A DNA stretch of 64,000 nt. It comes from CALBPI01 sp039821645 (lineage in GTDB: Bacteria > Pseudomonadota > Gammaproteobacteria > Steroidobacterales > Woeseiaceae). This document shows, piece after piece, positions 32,671-42,323 of the stretch (position 1 is the stretch's first letter; the number at the start of each line of letters is the position of its first letter). The translations under genes were made by a program, and so were the position numbers. The stretch lies in contig JBCBNU010000001.1 in assembly GCA_039821645.1 (NCBI GenBank), positions 1 through 64,000 of the forward strand, in the 5' to 3' direction. Below the pieces are notes generated by a model, which was not told the origin of the DNA, ran no database searches, and saw only the letters and a list, made by a program, of their open reading frames with translations.

Positions 32671-34221
32671 ATGATGATTGATTTATCGATTGTTCGCGAA
32701 GCACGAATTCCCGCTGACCTAAGCTTCGATCTTGCACGCTGGTGGCGTTGCAATTTAAAGGTGCTGGTCGTCACCGACAGCTCCAGTGGCGGCTATAGCA
32801 AGACTGAGGGTTTTCATCTCGGGCTTGCGCTCGATGTCATTGAAAATGACGGTTGGCCCCACGTGGCATTCCAGTTTACGAAAGCACATCGCACGCAACC
32901 CGGCAGTGGTCCGGTTGATCTCACAGATTTCCGATTTAACGATCATGACCTCAATCAGTATTCCCAGATTTGGCTGTTCGGTATTTCACGTGATACGAAC
33001 CCTTTGTTACCGGCGGAGCTTGAGGCGCTATCGAGATTCATGAACGAACGTCAGGGCGGTGTTTTCGCGACTGGCGATCATGAGGATCTCGGTAAGGCAA
33101 TCAGTGGTGAGGTGCCGCGAGTGCGTTCCATGCGGCGATGGGCATATCCCGCGGCCAGAGCAGGCGGGCGACCGGTTGCGCCACCGCGAGACGGGAATGA
33201 TCGCCATAACACCATTGCGTCGGGCACAGAGTCAGACTCAACGCCACAGATGATTACACCCAGGTTCTACACGCGTACTTCAAACCAGGGGTTTCTTCGG
33301 TACACCGCGCACTACCCGCATCCGGTACTGTGCGGTCCGACCGGCCCGATAAACTACTTGCCAGACCACATGCACGAAGGCGAATGCGAGGTTCCGGGTG
33401 ACCTCACCGGTAGTTACAATTTTGACGGTTACAGCGGCGATGAGTATCCCACCGTTAATGGCGCACGTGTCTCGCCGGAGGTGATCGCCACCGCGCAGTC
33501 AAACGGCACCAACGACAGCAGCTTCGGAGTACTAAGCACCTATGATGGTCATGCCGCCGGGGTGGGTCGTGTTCTGTGCGATGCCACCTGGCACCACTGG
33601 TTCAACACCAACCTGAGAGGTTCTATCGAGAATTATGACAATGCGGGCTCACCCGGATATAGCGCTGCAGATGCCGAGGCGTGGCTCGAAATTAAAGCAT
33701 ACTTTCGCAACATCGGCCCCTGGCTGGCGACGCCGCATCACCAACGCTGCCTGCGCAATGGTGGTTTCTTGCTCGTTTCTCGCTACAACGATTTCGTTAT
33801 TACCTACCGGAATCTCGATACGGTCGACAACCGGCTCGGCTATTTCTTTGGCATGGGCACTGTCGCGCGCGATGCACTGGGGCGCTTGGCTTCTCAGTGC
33901 CAAACGACCCAAGTCGCTGTAGAGGCGCTGGAAGAAATCGAGTTGTTGCCGGACCCCTGGAAAGGGTTGGGTCCAGATGACCCCTACGGTATCGATCGCG
34001 ATGTACTCGAACGCGTTGCTTTGGGTGGCGCGATTCATTTCGTCGCGGAGCAATTTGCTGAGGAGAATTTTGAGGCCCTCATGGAGGAGGCACTGGATAA
34101 GGTGGAAGCCATCGCAAAACGCGGTGCAAGGGCAGGCACACTGAGCTATATGGAGCATTTGCAGAGAACAGGTGATACCGCTGCGAGTCTCGCAAAACGG
34201 CAGGTAGATCAGATCAATTGA
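32671..34221 (+). CDS. Uncharacterised 516-residue protein
   Basis: A soluble protein, no signal peptide. Residues 29-130 look like a Rossmann-type or glutamine-amidotransferase-like (ThuA-type) opening: NLKVLVVTDSSSGGYSKTEG, then QYSQIWLFGI and a Gly-rich GGVFATGDHEDLG. The middle is rich in His and Trp (HYPHPVLCGPTGPINYLPDH; GRVLCDATWHHWFNTNL), a pattern that could bind metal. The C-terminal 120 residues are helical. I cannot name a family. It is a single-gene unit: good ribosome-binding site before the start, strong terminator 6 nt after the stop. It lies just beyond the right end of the tRNA island. Confidence 0.8.
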   Translation: MMIDLSIVREARIPADLSFDLARWWRCNLKVLVVTDSSSGGYSKTEGFHLGLALDVIENDGWPHVAFQFTKAHRTQPGSGPVDLTDFRFNDHDLNQYSQIWLFGISRDTNPLLPAELEALSRFMNERQGGVFATGDHEDLGKAISGEVPRVRSMRRWAYPAARAGGRPVAPPRDGNDRHNTIASGTESDSTPQMITPRFYTRTSNQGFLRYTAHYPHPVLCGPTGPINYLPDHMHEGECEVPGDLTGSYNFDGYSGDEYPTVNGARVSPEVIATAQSNGTNDSSFGVLSTYDGHAAGVGRVLCDATWHHWFNTNLRGSIENYDNAGSPGYSAADAEAWLEIKAYFRNIGPWLATPHHQRCLRNGGFLLVSRYNDFVITYRNLDTVDNRLGYFFGMGTVARDALGRLASQCQTTQVAVEALEEIELLPDPWKGLGPDDPYGIDRDVLERVALGGAIHFVAEQFAEENFEALMEEALDKVEAIAKRGARAGTLSYMEHLQRTGDTAASLAKRQVDQIN

Positions 34222-34226
34222 TCAAC

Positions 34227-34281
34227 ACGGTGGCTGGAGCGCAGGTGAACGCAAACGCTTGCGTTCCGGTCCACCGTTTTT
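34227..34281 (+). terminator. Rho-independent terminator after the 516-residue gene
   Basis: ACGGTGG (34227-34233) pairs with CCACCGT (34271-34277). An inner stem GAACGCAA/TTGCGTTC (34247-34254 with 34259-34266) sits inside, and five Ts close it. 34282-34461 holds nothing else recognised. Confidence 0.8.
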
Positions 34282-34461
34282 AGGATGCCCTGACACCCAC
34301 CAAGAACAGCAGCCGCACGCCTCCGAATCCTGGCTGCCCGTGCCCGCGGGCGATACGCACCGCACACTGGCTTGCGGTGAACGCGTGCCGTTGCACATCA
34401 GATTTCGACAGGTCAGGGATCGTAGAATGGGCGCGGCGAATTCGTCGAGCCGGCGGTGTGT

Positions 34462-35013
34462 TTAGAATCGCCAGCCCAAGAGAACGCCAAATACAACGGA
34501 ATCATCCTCTCCGTGGGCTAGGTCGTAAGACAGCGTTGCGGCGAGGGTGACTTCATCGAGATCCCATTCGTAGTAGCCACCGAGACGGTAGGCAACAACA
34601 TCGTCTGCCTCGCCCCACTCGAAGCCGGGCCCGGTTTGGATGACGAATGCCTCGCTTAGGTGAATGTCAGCGACAGCGAACAACGAGGTTGTTTCGACAT
34701 CACCCGCCGCACGCTCCGCAACGAATCCGATACCCAGGTCTTGGCTCAGCGCGTACTCGTAGTCGACTCCGTAGGTGAACCCAGAGGTGCCCTCGTCGAC
34801 AAGCTCGGTCGCGCCGACCAGGAGCGATAGATGGTGATCGTGTTCAGCAAGTGCATTGCCGTACCAAACGGCGCTCACGACCAGTCCCGGTATTATTCGC
34901 GATGAAAGCAACCGTAGCTTGAGGCGCCGCCACTGCGCCGGCGCTTGTATGCCGAATGGCGACAGGAAACGATACGACAACGGGGAGCGGCACTTGGCAA
35001 GTCGGTGGGTCAT
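34462..35013 (-). CDS. Small outer-membrane beta-barrel protein
   Basis: 183 residues from the ATG at 35013, chosen because AGAGGA lies 7 nt upstream; an earlier in-frame start at 35112 lacks a good site. A basic N-terminus and a hydrophobic stretch (IIPGLVVSAVWYGNALAEHD) act as a signal peptide with cleavage after ALA. The mature part alternates short amphipathic strands (DHHLSLLVGATEL; FTYGVDYEYAL; YRLGGYYEWDL) and ends FGVLLGWRF with a terminal Phe, the usual BAM recognition end. About eight strands would fit. The function is unknown. Confidence 0.72.
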   Translation of the reverse strand: MTHRLAKCRSPLSYRFLSPFGIQAPAQWRRLKLRLLSSRIIPGLVVSAVWYGNALAEHDHHLSLLVGATELVDEGTSGFTYGVDYEYALSQDLGIGFVAERAAGDVETTSLFAVADIHLSEAFVIQTGPGFEWGEADDVVAYRLGGYYEWDLDEVTLAATLSYDLAHGEDDSVVFGVLLGWRF

Positions 35014-35480
35014 TGGAGCATCCTCTGTGGCAGTCGGGTCAGACGCCCGCTCGCCGAAGCGAGCGTGTCGCAATACGGGATGCAAAACGTTAGACGGCGA
35101 ACGAGGCGCCATCGAATCTCTGTCCCAGAATGACGCTACAAGAATATGATCGATCTCTGTTGCTGCCTGTTTGTCCAGCAGGTGCGCGTCTGCGCCGCAT
35201 GGGTCGGTGGCTAGAGTTCCACTCGTAATGAAACGAAATTGTCATCGGCATGCGCGGACCAGAATCCAACAAAGGTCGAAGCACTGTTGATGTTGCGTTG
35301 CCGTTCCGGCGCCACAGATCGATTCAAGAAACTACACGTAGCGTTGACAGGCGTGTTTGCTGTAGCGGGTTTGTCGAGGTGTCGCATTCGCGCACAATCG
35401 GTGTGCAAGATGATGGCTACTGATCACTTGGGCTAGGTGCTATCTGTTACTGCGTTAACTCACCCTCGAGGAAATCGCTA
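35014..35480. other. Divergent intergenic region, 467 bp
   Basis: Holds the leader of the beta-barrel gene, including a tight hairpin GCTCGC-CGAA-GCGAGC at 35049-35064, and the upstream region of the plus-strand cluster starting at 35481 (ribosome-binding site GAGGAA at 35467-35472). I see no convincing sigma-70 promoter and no further gene. Confidence 0.5.
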
Positions 35481-36785
35481 ATGGCTAGCTTTAAATTTCA
35501 GATCGGTGTGATCGCATGCATTGCGACCCTGGCATGCTCTGCTTGCGCCAACGGCGCGGCTCCCGAAAAAGGCACTGATTCCCCCGACGACATGATGCGT
35601 GACGAGCGCGGCCATGCGCCACGGTCCTTGTCCGTTCTCGAGTTCGGCGGTGCCAATGTCTTGTTCGCCGCCGATCAGCAGCAGAATCGTGTGTTCGCGT
35701 TTGAACTCCGGAAGATTCCTGATAACACGCGTAATCTCGATATCGCGCCTTACAATTTGGTCGGATTCGGTTCTCAATTGGCGGAGTATCTCGGGGTTAA
35801 CCCGTTTGCCATTAGCTACCACGACCTGGCGGTACATCCCGTGACAAAAGCAGCCTTTATTTCGGCTTCTGTCAAAACCGAAGAGGGCGTGCGCTCCGAG
35901 CTCATTCGTGTCACACCGGATGGCGCGATCACTACGGTCGACTACCAGAAGCTGTCTTATACCAGCCTTGCGCTGAGCGAAACGCCTGATTCCGAAGTGA
36001 CATTTTGGCGAGATATTCCTGCGGCATCACTATCTGTCACCGATTTCGAATTCGATGAAGGTGTGCTCTACATCGCCGGTTTGTCAAACGGGGAATTCGC
36101 CTCAACGTTACGCCAGGTCGAGTACCCATTTCAGGAAGCCGCGCAGCTGACCAGTGTTGAGATGTTCCACACAGCGCACAACCAGAACGAAACACGCGCA
36201 CCGATTCGCGCCATGGCGATCGCGACAATCGACGGTGAGAAGACACTGATTGCCGCATATACCTGCACACCACTCGTGACAATACCCGCCAGCGAGCTGA
36301 AGGATGGGGCGCACATCGTTGGCAAGACCATTGCCGAACTCGGGTATGGCAACACGCCGGTCGAGGTGCTCACGGTCACGGCGTACAACATGGAACGTCA
36401 GCCCGAGGAGTTTGTGCTGGTGATCAACCGCGAGATGAGTGCGAATCTGATCAAGATGGACGATCTGGCAAAGGCACCTGGATTGGACAAGGCCTTCGCT
36501 GGGCTCGGCGACACGCTAGGCGTCGAAGGTACCCATGTACCGTTCGCCGGTACGCTTCAGGCAGATGATCAAGACGCCCAGCAAATTCTCGCCCTGCGCC
36601 GAAACATCGACACAGGTGATGTTGATCTGATTTCTTCGATGAAAGGGGTCTACTTCAGATTGTCGGACTTCGTATCCGAGTACAACTTCCCGGACTACGA
36701 GTACGCCGAGAACCAGAAGGGCACACAGATGTTCCACAACATGATCAAACCCGTGGAAGGCTATCCGGAAATGGTTATCAAGTGA
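35481..36785 (+). CDS. Putative lipoprotein, 434 residues, beta-propeller-like
   Basis: The signal peptide ends in a Cys-rich lipobox region (IATLACSACANG; Cys at residues 19 and 22). The mature protein has repeated beta-strand segments of the sort found in YVTN/SMP-30-like propellers (VLFAADQQQNRVFAFELRKI; YHDLAVHPVTKAAFISASVK; AIATIDGEKTLIAAYTCTPL). No catalytic motif is recognised. It is the first gene of a same-strand set with an Ig-like protein, multicopper oxidase and porin, separated by 32 bp from the next. The role is unknown; a periplasmic or surface sensor/binding protein is plausible. Confidence 0.75.
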   Translation: MASFKFQIGVIACIATLACSACANGAAPEKGTDSPDDMMRDERGHAPRSLSVLEFGGANVLFAADQQQNRVFAFELRKIPDNTRNLDIAPYNLVGFGSQLAEYLGVNPFAISYHDLAVHPVTKAAFISASVKTEEGVRSELIRVTPDGAITTVDYQKLSYTSLALSETPDSEVTFWRDIPAASLSVTDFEFDEGVLYIAGLSNGEFASTLRQVEYPFQEAAQLTSVEMFHTAHNQNETRAPIRAMAIATIDGEKTLIAAYTCTPLVTIPASELKDGAHIVGKTIAELGYGNTPVEVLTVTAYNMERQPEEFVLVINREMSANLIKMDDLAKAPGLDKAFAGLGDTLGVEGTHVPFAGTLQADDQDAQQILALRRNIDTGDVDLISSMKGVYFRLSDFVSEYNFPDYEYAENQKGTQMFHNMIKPVEGYPEMVIK

Positions 36786-36817
36786 TTGCGAGCCTCGTGA
36801 TATTCGGAGAATTCTGA

Positions 36818-37651
36818 ATGCCGTCTCTGACGTCTCTTGTGATCTTGAGCGCGGTTGAGTCTCTAGTGGCCAGCTCTTTGGACACCGGCGATTGCGGCGT
36901 TGGTGTGCGTCCCACCGTGGAAGAGGTGTACCCGACTGCCACGGTGTTGCCCAGTAATTTGCTCAGGTTCTACATCTACTTCGATAGTGAAATGGATCGG
37001 CATTCCGCGCACGACCAGATTGTTGTTCAAAACGGTCATGGTGACCGCGTCGACGACCTGCTGCTGGACAGTCGTTTTGAACTCTGGTCGGAAAACGCGC
37101 GTCGACTCACGATCGTCCTCGACCCGGGACGAGTGAAAACCGGGCTATCCAACGCGCAGTGGTTGGATGACGGGTTGCAAGACGGTGAAGAGTTTGTCCT
37201 TGTCGTCGGCTTGGGAGTGAGCGCCACCAACGGCTGCGAACTGGCAACGGAGTTCCGGCACCACTTTTTCGTGACCGGGCGTGACACCAACATACCGGAT
37301 CCGTTGACGTGGAACCTTCGGGTGCCGCAAGCCGAGTCGTGGGAGCCATTGGAGGTCGAGCTAACCAAACCGTTGGACCATCTCTCGCTGGCACACAGAA
37401 TCCGCGTAAGGACACCGTCGGGACAGCTGGTATCCGGCAGGATCGAGATTGGTGAGAACGATGAGACCTGGCGATTCACACCGACCCAACCATGGGCCCC
37501 TGATCACTACCAATTGGTCGTCGATCCAGCTCTAGAAGACCTCGCGGGCAATCGACCCACCGGTTTATTCGACGATCCGACGGGCGAAAGTCGCACTCGC
37601 CAGGCAAGCGCCGCGCCGATCGTCGTCTCGTTCACAGTGGATAGCGGCTGA
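36818..37651 (+). CDS. Exported protein with SbsA-type Ig-like domains
   Basis: 277 residues. A short hydrophobic start (SLVILSAVESLVASSL) may be a weak signal peptide. Two Ig-like stretches follow: residues 30-150 (EVYPTATVLPSNLLRFYIYF, a typical SbsA opening in which F-S-x-x-M marks the strand after, here YFDSEMDRHS) and 175-275 (VELTKPLDHLS ... DLAGNRPTG). Such domains usually act as spacers or adhesion modules in secreted proteins. It lies between the lipoprotein and the multicopper oxidase and is likely co-transcribed. Confidence 0.7.
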   Translation: MPSLTSLVILSAVESLVASSLDTGDCGVGVRPTVEEVYPTATVLPSNLLRFYIYFDSEMDRHSAHDQIVVQNGHGDRVDDLLLDSRFELWSENARRLTIVLDPGRVKTGLSNAQWLDDGLQDGEEFVLVVGLGVSATNGCELATEFRHHFFVTGRDTNIPDPLTWNLRVPQAESWEPLEVELTKPLDHLSLAHRIRVRTPSGQLVSGRIEIGENDETWRFTPTQPWAPDHYQLVVDPALEDLAGNRPTGLFDDPTGESRTRQASAAPIVVSFTVDSG

Positions 37652-37714
37652 CACGTAGCAACCAGGTTGTGGGTGTCAGTCAATGCAACGATTACTAAAC
37701 AGGATAATTTTCCA

Positions 37715-39802
37715 ATGCGACAAACCAATTTCTTGAGACTATCGCGACCGAGCCGGGTGGGATGTGTGCTCCTGCTCTCGTTGTGCGGACCCGCAGCGGC
37801 CGCTGGCGCACAAGGCCCGTCGCAGGACGCAAGTAGTCCGGTTGCCGGAATTACTTACTCCAGCTACGCGTCGCCTGACCAACAACTTCAGACACGCGAT
37901 GCGCTGATGAGTCGACCTGCCGGTACGGTTGAGTGGAGCGCGCAGATTGCCTATACAGACGGTGAAATTTTTAATCCAGCCACCGGCCGAATGGACCGTG
38001 TCCGGTTGCGCAGTTATCAGGGGGTAGGAACCGACCCCGATGTGCCGTTCGTGCCGCCCGCGATTTATCTTCGACCGGGCGACACGTTTTTGTTCAACTT
38101 GGAAAACCAACTACCCGCGGATGATCCGTCGTGTATCGATCACGGCGACATCAACATCCCGCATTGCTTCAACACAACCAACATGCACGTACACGGCTTG
38201 TGGGTCAGTCCCACTGGCAACTCCGACAACGTGTTGCTGAGTCTTGCACCCGGTGCGAAGTTTACTCACGAGTACAACATACCCGCCGATCACCCGGCAG
38301 GAACATTTTGGTATCACCCGCACACCCACGGTTCCACGGCGCTACAAGTGAGCAGTGGCATGGGCGGACCTTTGATCATTCGCGGTGAACGATTGCCGGG
38401 CAAGGACCGTCGAGGTGACATCGACACGCTGTTGCGGACCAAAGACGGTGCACCCATCGGCGAGCGAATCCTGACGTTCACGCAAATCGCCTACGCGTGC
38501 GGTCCGCGAGGTGAGGACGGGTCGATTGACATCCAAACGGACGATGAAGGGTTCTGGGTTTGCGATGAAGACGACATCGGCATGGTCGAAGGCTACAACC
38601 AATTTGGAATGTACGAGAATTTCGATACCCCTTCCGGCATTCCGGATGTGCGGATTCGCTGGGAAGTCTCGGGTAGGCATACAGCGATCAACGGCCGCGT
38701 GATTCCAACGATCGACGGTGTCGTTGCCGGTTCGATCGAGCGGTGGCGTTTGATACAGGCAGGCGTGAGCGGTTCTGTTTCTGTCAGCTTCAGGAAATTT
38801 TCTGGGGACCCCGAAGATCTCGAGTACAGTGCGGGCAGCACGCAGCAGCGTGACTCGTTCGTCGCCGACGCGTGCACCGGACCGGAGATCAAGCAATTTT
38901 CCATTGCCTTGGATGGGCTGACTCGATCCCGGATCAACGTGCAGGGACGCACGATGCTCCATCCTGGGTATCGTGATGACGTGTTAGTGGCGTTCCCGGA
39001 GCCGGGCATCTATTGCATGGTCGACAACGATGCACCGAGGAACGAAAACATTCGGATGCAGGAAAAGCAGCGTCAGTTGCTCGGTTTTGTTCGCGTGTCC
39101 GGCTCCGCTGACGCACTCGATGGTGCGAACGCGGAAGACTACATGCAATCCTTTTTGACCGCGGCGGCGAGCAACCATATGCCGGAAGCGGTGCAGCAAT
39201 CGATTGTCAGCGACTTGTCCGGCTCGGTCATGGGGCTCGAAGCTTTTGTCGCGCACGATTCGCTGCTAGAGGCAGAGGTCGATAACCGGCAGACGCTTGG
39301 GTTCGATACGTTTATCGTAGAGGACGCACCGAAGAATGAATTTGTCGTGGGTGAGCTCGAAATCACACCCGGCAAATTGCCACAATTGATCAATTCATCG
39401 GAGTTCACGGCCGGTCGTGTGGATCGGACGTTGACACTCGGCAATATTGAAGAGTGGACGCTCGCTGCCTTCACCGAGGGTCACCCGTTTCACAAACATG
39501 TCAATCCGGTGCAAATCGTCAGTATTGTGGATCCGGATACGGGCATTGACGTCAGCAAGTTCGACTCGGGATCGGTCTACGCCGGCTTGTCTGGTCAATG
39601 GAAAGACACCGTGTTCCTGCCGACCAATCTATTTGGTGCCCCTTACGTTGTGACGATACGAACACATTTCCGCCGCTACATCGGCACATTCGTGTTGCAT
39701 TGTCACATTCTGGATCACGAAGACTTCGGGATGATGCAGGTGCTTGAAGTCAAGATGCCGGAATCGGGTAGCGCGAGAGGGCGCGCCGCGCATGGTCACT
39801 AA
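37715..39802 (+). CDS. Periplasmic multicopper oxidase (laccase-like)
   Basis: 695 residues from the ATG at 37715 (AGGA before it; a GTG at 37667 would add 16). The signal peptide ends LCGPAAAAGA. All four copper motifs are present: H158-V-H160 (NMHVHGLW), WYHPHTHG at about 196-203, H590-PFHKH (HxxHxH), and H662-C-H-x3-H-x4-M with GMM at 672-674. This gives one type 1 copper site with Met ligand and a complete trinuclear centre. Substrate could be phenolics, Cu(I) or another metal; a Met-rich insertion typical of CueO is absent. A long acidic insertion lies at about 250-300. The porin gene follows 12 nt later. Confidence 0.92.
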   Translation: MRQTNFLRLSRPSRVGCVLLLSLCGPAAAAGAQGPSQDASSPVAGITYSSYASPDQQLQTRDALMSRPAGTVEWSAQIAYTDGEIFNPATGRMDRVRLRSYQGVGTDPDVPFVPPAIYLRPGDTFLFNLENQLPADDPSCIDHGDINIPHCFNTTNMHVHGLWVSPTGNSDNVLLSLAPGAKFTHEYNIPADHPAGTFWYHPHTHGSTALQVSSGMGGPLIIRGERLPGKDRRGDIDTLLRTKDGAPIGERILTFTQIAYACGPRGEDGSIDIQTDDEGFWVCDEDDIGMVEGYNQFGMYENFDTPSGIPDVRIRWEVSGRHTAINGRVIPTIDGVVAGSIERWRLIQAGVSGSVSVSFRKFSGDPEDLEYSAGSTQQRDSFVADACTGPEIKQFSIALDGLTRSRINVQGRTMLHPGYRDDVLVAFPEPGIYCMVDNDAPRNENIRMQEKQRQLLGFVRVSGSADALDGANAEDYMQSFLTAAASNHMPEAVQQSIVSDLSGSVMGLEAFVAHDSLLEAEVDNRQTLGFDTFIVEDAPKNEFVVGELEITPGKLPQLINSSEFTAGRVDRTLTLGNIEEWTLAAFTEGHPFHKHVNPVQIVSIVDPDTGIDVSKFDSGSVYAGLSGQWKDTVFLPTNLFGAPYVVTIRTHFRRYIGTFVLHCHILDHEDFGMMQVLEVKMPESGSARGRAAHGH

Positions 39803-39814
39803 CAGGATTGACCA

Positions 39815-41260
39815 ATGATGCGCCCGCTAGAAAACAGTATGCCCCTGCGGTTCGGATCACGCTTAAGCAGTCGTTGCCGCGTAGCGGTCGCCATCGGTTC
39901 GGTTGTCGGGATCGCGATGGCGGCGCCCAGTGTCGTGCTTGCTGACGATCTCACCGGGCTGACCGGGCAGCTTGAGGAACTCGCGGATCGACTGGAATCG
40001 CAAGCAGCTCAAATCGAGCGCTTACAGGAAGAATTGGCGCGGGCGCAGGGTCGGCAGGCGGACGAGCCTTCGACAGAGCCGAGCGCAGACTCACTACTCG
40101 CCGCGCAGAGTCCGCTTGAAGATTCCGCACAAACACTCGGCCGTTTCCCGGATGCCGCGATCATCACCGCCGGCGATTTCGACGGTGCGATTAAGCTACC
40201 GGACTCCCAGGCGTCGGTAAGAATCGGCGGGTTCGTCCGCCTTGAAGGTAGCTACGATTTCGACAGCCTGGGTTTTCAGGATGCCGTCAACCACCGGCGT
40301 ATTCCATTAGACGGTACGCCGGAGGATGGGGCCAACCAGTCGCGCTTTCATGTCCGCAACAGCCGCTTAAATATCGACTACCGTCGACCCGTCGATAGCG
40401 GACAAATTCGAGCATTTCTAGAGTTCGACTTCTTCGGTAGTGGTGATGAATTCATCAACAACTACGAGGTGCGCATTCGTCACATCGCGGCGAATGTTGG
40501 GAATTTCTATGTCGGCCAGTGGTGGTCGCAGTTTACGGATATCGCGGCGAGTCCCGAGACCGTCGATTTTGGACCGCCGCTCGGGCAACCGGTTCTCAGG
40601 AACCCTGGCGTGCGCTGGGCAACGAATGTCGACGGGGAGGGGGTGTGGAAAGTGGGGCTTGGTATCGAGAACCCAGCGGGTGATCTTACCGATCCGCAAG
40701 ATCAGTTCGCCTCCGACTCGGTACCCAATTTCACAAGCTTTGTTGAAACCGATCGGAGTTGGGGACGAATCAGACTGGCCGCGCTCGCGCTGCAACTGGA
40801 TTCCGATACAGATAATGAGTTTACCGGGGGGGTCAATTTTTCCGGCCGGATCAACACGCCGTGGCTTTCCGCTCGCGACAATCTGGTTTTCGGCGTCTCT
40901 GGTGGCGAAGGTTTTACTCACTATTACTCGGTGTTTGCCGGTGCGGGTCTGGAAGGGGTGATCGATTCGGATGGACGCGTCAGTGCAACAGGCATTTTGG
41001 GTGGGTATCTCGGTTATCAACATTGGTGGTCCGATACCTGGCGCTCCACGCTGGTCGCTAGCTCGATCGAGCTGGATGCGCCAGAGGGTTCGGTCGCCAG
41101 CGCCTTCGACAGCGGTGACCGTTACCGGGTCAATTTGATTTGGACGCCGATGACAGATGTGACGCTCGGAATGGAATATAGCTACGCCTCGCAAGAGACT
41201 TTCGACGGTCGGGAAGGCGAGGGGAGTCGATTCAATGTGGTGGCGAGAATTGATTTCTGA
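39815..41260 (+). CDS. DcaP-like trimeric outer-membrane porin
   Basis: 481 residues. Signal peptide (VAIGSVVGIAMAAPSVVLAD), then a coiled coil at about 48-85 (LTGQLEELADRLESQAAQIE, then RLQEELARA), then a beta-barrel that starts SVRIGGFVRLEGSYDFDSLG and ends in Phe (FNVVARIDF). DcaP porins import negatively charged small molecules such as dicarboxylates, phthalates or sulfonated aromatics. With a laccase-like oxidase 12 bp upstream, uptake of an aromatic substrate or product is a sensible inference. Confidence 0.88.
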   Translation: MMRPLENSMPLRFGSRLSSRCRVAVAIGSVVGIAMAAPSVVLADDLTGLTGQLEELADRLESQAAQIERLQEELARAQGRQADEPSTEPSADSLLAAQSPLEDSAQTLGRFPDAAIITAGDFDGAIKLPDSQASVRIGGFVRLEGSYDFDSLGFQDAVNHRRIPLDGTPEDGANQSRFHVRNSRLNIDYRRPVDSGQIRAFLEFDFFGSGDEFINNYEVRIRHIAANVGNFYVGQWWSQFTDIAASPETVDFGPPLGQPVLRNPGVRWATNVDGEGVWKVGLGIENPAGDLTDPQDQFASDSVPNFTSFVETDRSWGRIRLAALALQLDSDTDNEFTGGVNFSGRINTPWLSARDNLVFGVSGGEGFTHYYSVFAGAGLEGVIDSDGRVSATGILGGYLGYQHWWSDTWRSTLVASSIELDAPEGSVASAFDSGDRYRVNLIWTPMTDVTLGMEYSYASQETFDGREGEGSRFNVVARIDF

Positions 41261-41368
41261 GCAGCTTAGCGAGGTGAGATAGGGTGATGCGAGACTCAAA
41301 ATATTCTGTTCCTGATAGCAAGAACATGGGTTCCCGAAATCTTGTGCTGAACTGGCAAGGGTAACGTT

Positions 41369-42232
41369 GTGGTCATTACAAACGAAATATTTAAGCAGTG
41401 GCAGGCGCCGGTGAAGCAGGTCGGTGGCATGCCCGTCTATCGACCATTGCCAACGCGCGCGAGTCACTGTGTCGGACCGTTCGTTCTATTCGACCATTTC
41501 GGTCCAGTTCCATCGATTGCAGGGAAACTTCCGGCGCATCCGCACGCGGGTATCGAAGTGATGACCTACCTACTGTCGGGAGCCAACGAACACCGCGACA
41601 GCGCGGGCAACGTTGGGCGCGTGGCAGCCGGCGGGGCGCAGTGGATGCGCGCGGGTCGGGGTGTGATCCATTCCGAGGAAACGCTGGCATCCACGTCGCC
41701 ACTTGAAGGGCTCCAAATTTGGGCTCGTTTGCCTTTGGACGCGGAAGACTCTGACCCTGAGTACCGGGCCGTTCAGGCAAACGAAGTACCCGTTCTCGAA
41801 CATGACGGTGCCGTTGCGAGGGTATTGGCGGGGCGAGTCGAGCAGCATACCGGACCGCTGGTGACGGCGATTTCGTCCGTCATGATGCATATTTCTTTGG
41901 ATCCCGGTGCCCAATTTTCGTTGCCAGCAATCGATGCTCAGGGGCAAATTTGCGCCTATGTCATTGCCGGCGAAGTGAGCATCGGTACGAATGAGTCTGT
42001 CGTTGCAAGGAGCGCGGACTTTACGGTGTGGAATACGCCGGTCGATCAACTGTTGGTTCGCAATTCTGGTTCGGCTCATGCTGAGCTCTTTGTTCTTGGT
42101 GGCGAACCTGCGCCTCGGCCGCTCGAATTCGGAGGACCGTTCGTTTATGACCATCAGGACAAGCTGCTCGCGGCAGAGGGGCGGTTTCGCTCAGGTGCCA
42201 TGGGCACACTCGACGGCGTACCGCACCAATGA
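41369..42232 (+). CDS. Pirin family protein
   Basis: 287 residues with a GTG start (AAGGG ribosome-binding site). A bicupin of the pirin family: PTRASHCVGPFVLFDHFGPV, then HPHAGIEVMTYLLSG with the metal-binding His residues, MRAGRGVIHSE with the further His/Glu, and a C-terminal cupin. Some bacterial pirins are quercetinase-like dioxygenases; others bind regulatory partners. Its place after the oxidase and porin fits oxidation of an aromatic or flavonoid-like compound, but that is inference. Confidence 0.92.
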   Translation: MVITNEIFKQWQAPVKQVGGMPVYRPLPTRASHCVGPFVLFDHFGPVPSIAGKLPAHPHAGIEVMTYLLSGANEHRDSAGNVGRVAAGGAQWMRAGRGVIHSEETLASTSPLEGLQIWARLPLDAEDSDPEYRAVQANEVPVLEHDGAVARVLAGRVEQHTGPLVTAISSVMMHISLDPGAQFSLPAIDAQGQICAYVIAGEVSIGTNESVVARSADFTVWNTPVDQLLVRNSGSAHAELFVLGGEPAPRPLEFGGPFVYDHQDKLLAAEGRFRSGAMGTLDGVPHQ

Positions 42233-42323
42233 CTCGGTTTTGAGCTGAGAGCTACTGGGGAGATAGAACCATCGCACTGATGTGAGTTTTCGAACAGTGT
42301 CTGGCAGCGTTAGGGAGAAAATA

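Noticed and set aside
34856..35149. Plus-strand 97-codon open frame
   Set aside because: It is antisense to the start of the beta-barrel gene, which has a better ribosome-binding site, signal peptide and C-terminus.
35344..35370. TTGACA upstream of the 35481 gene as a promoter
   Set aside because: No acceptable -10 box at 16-18 bp spacing.
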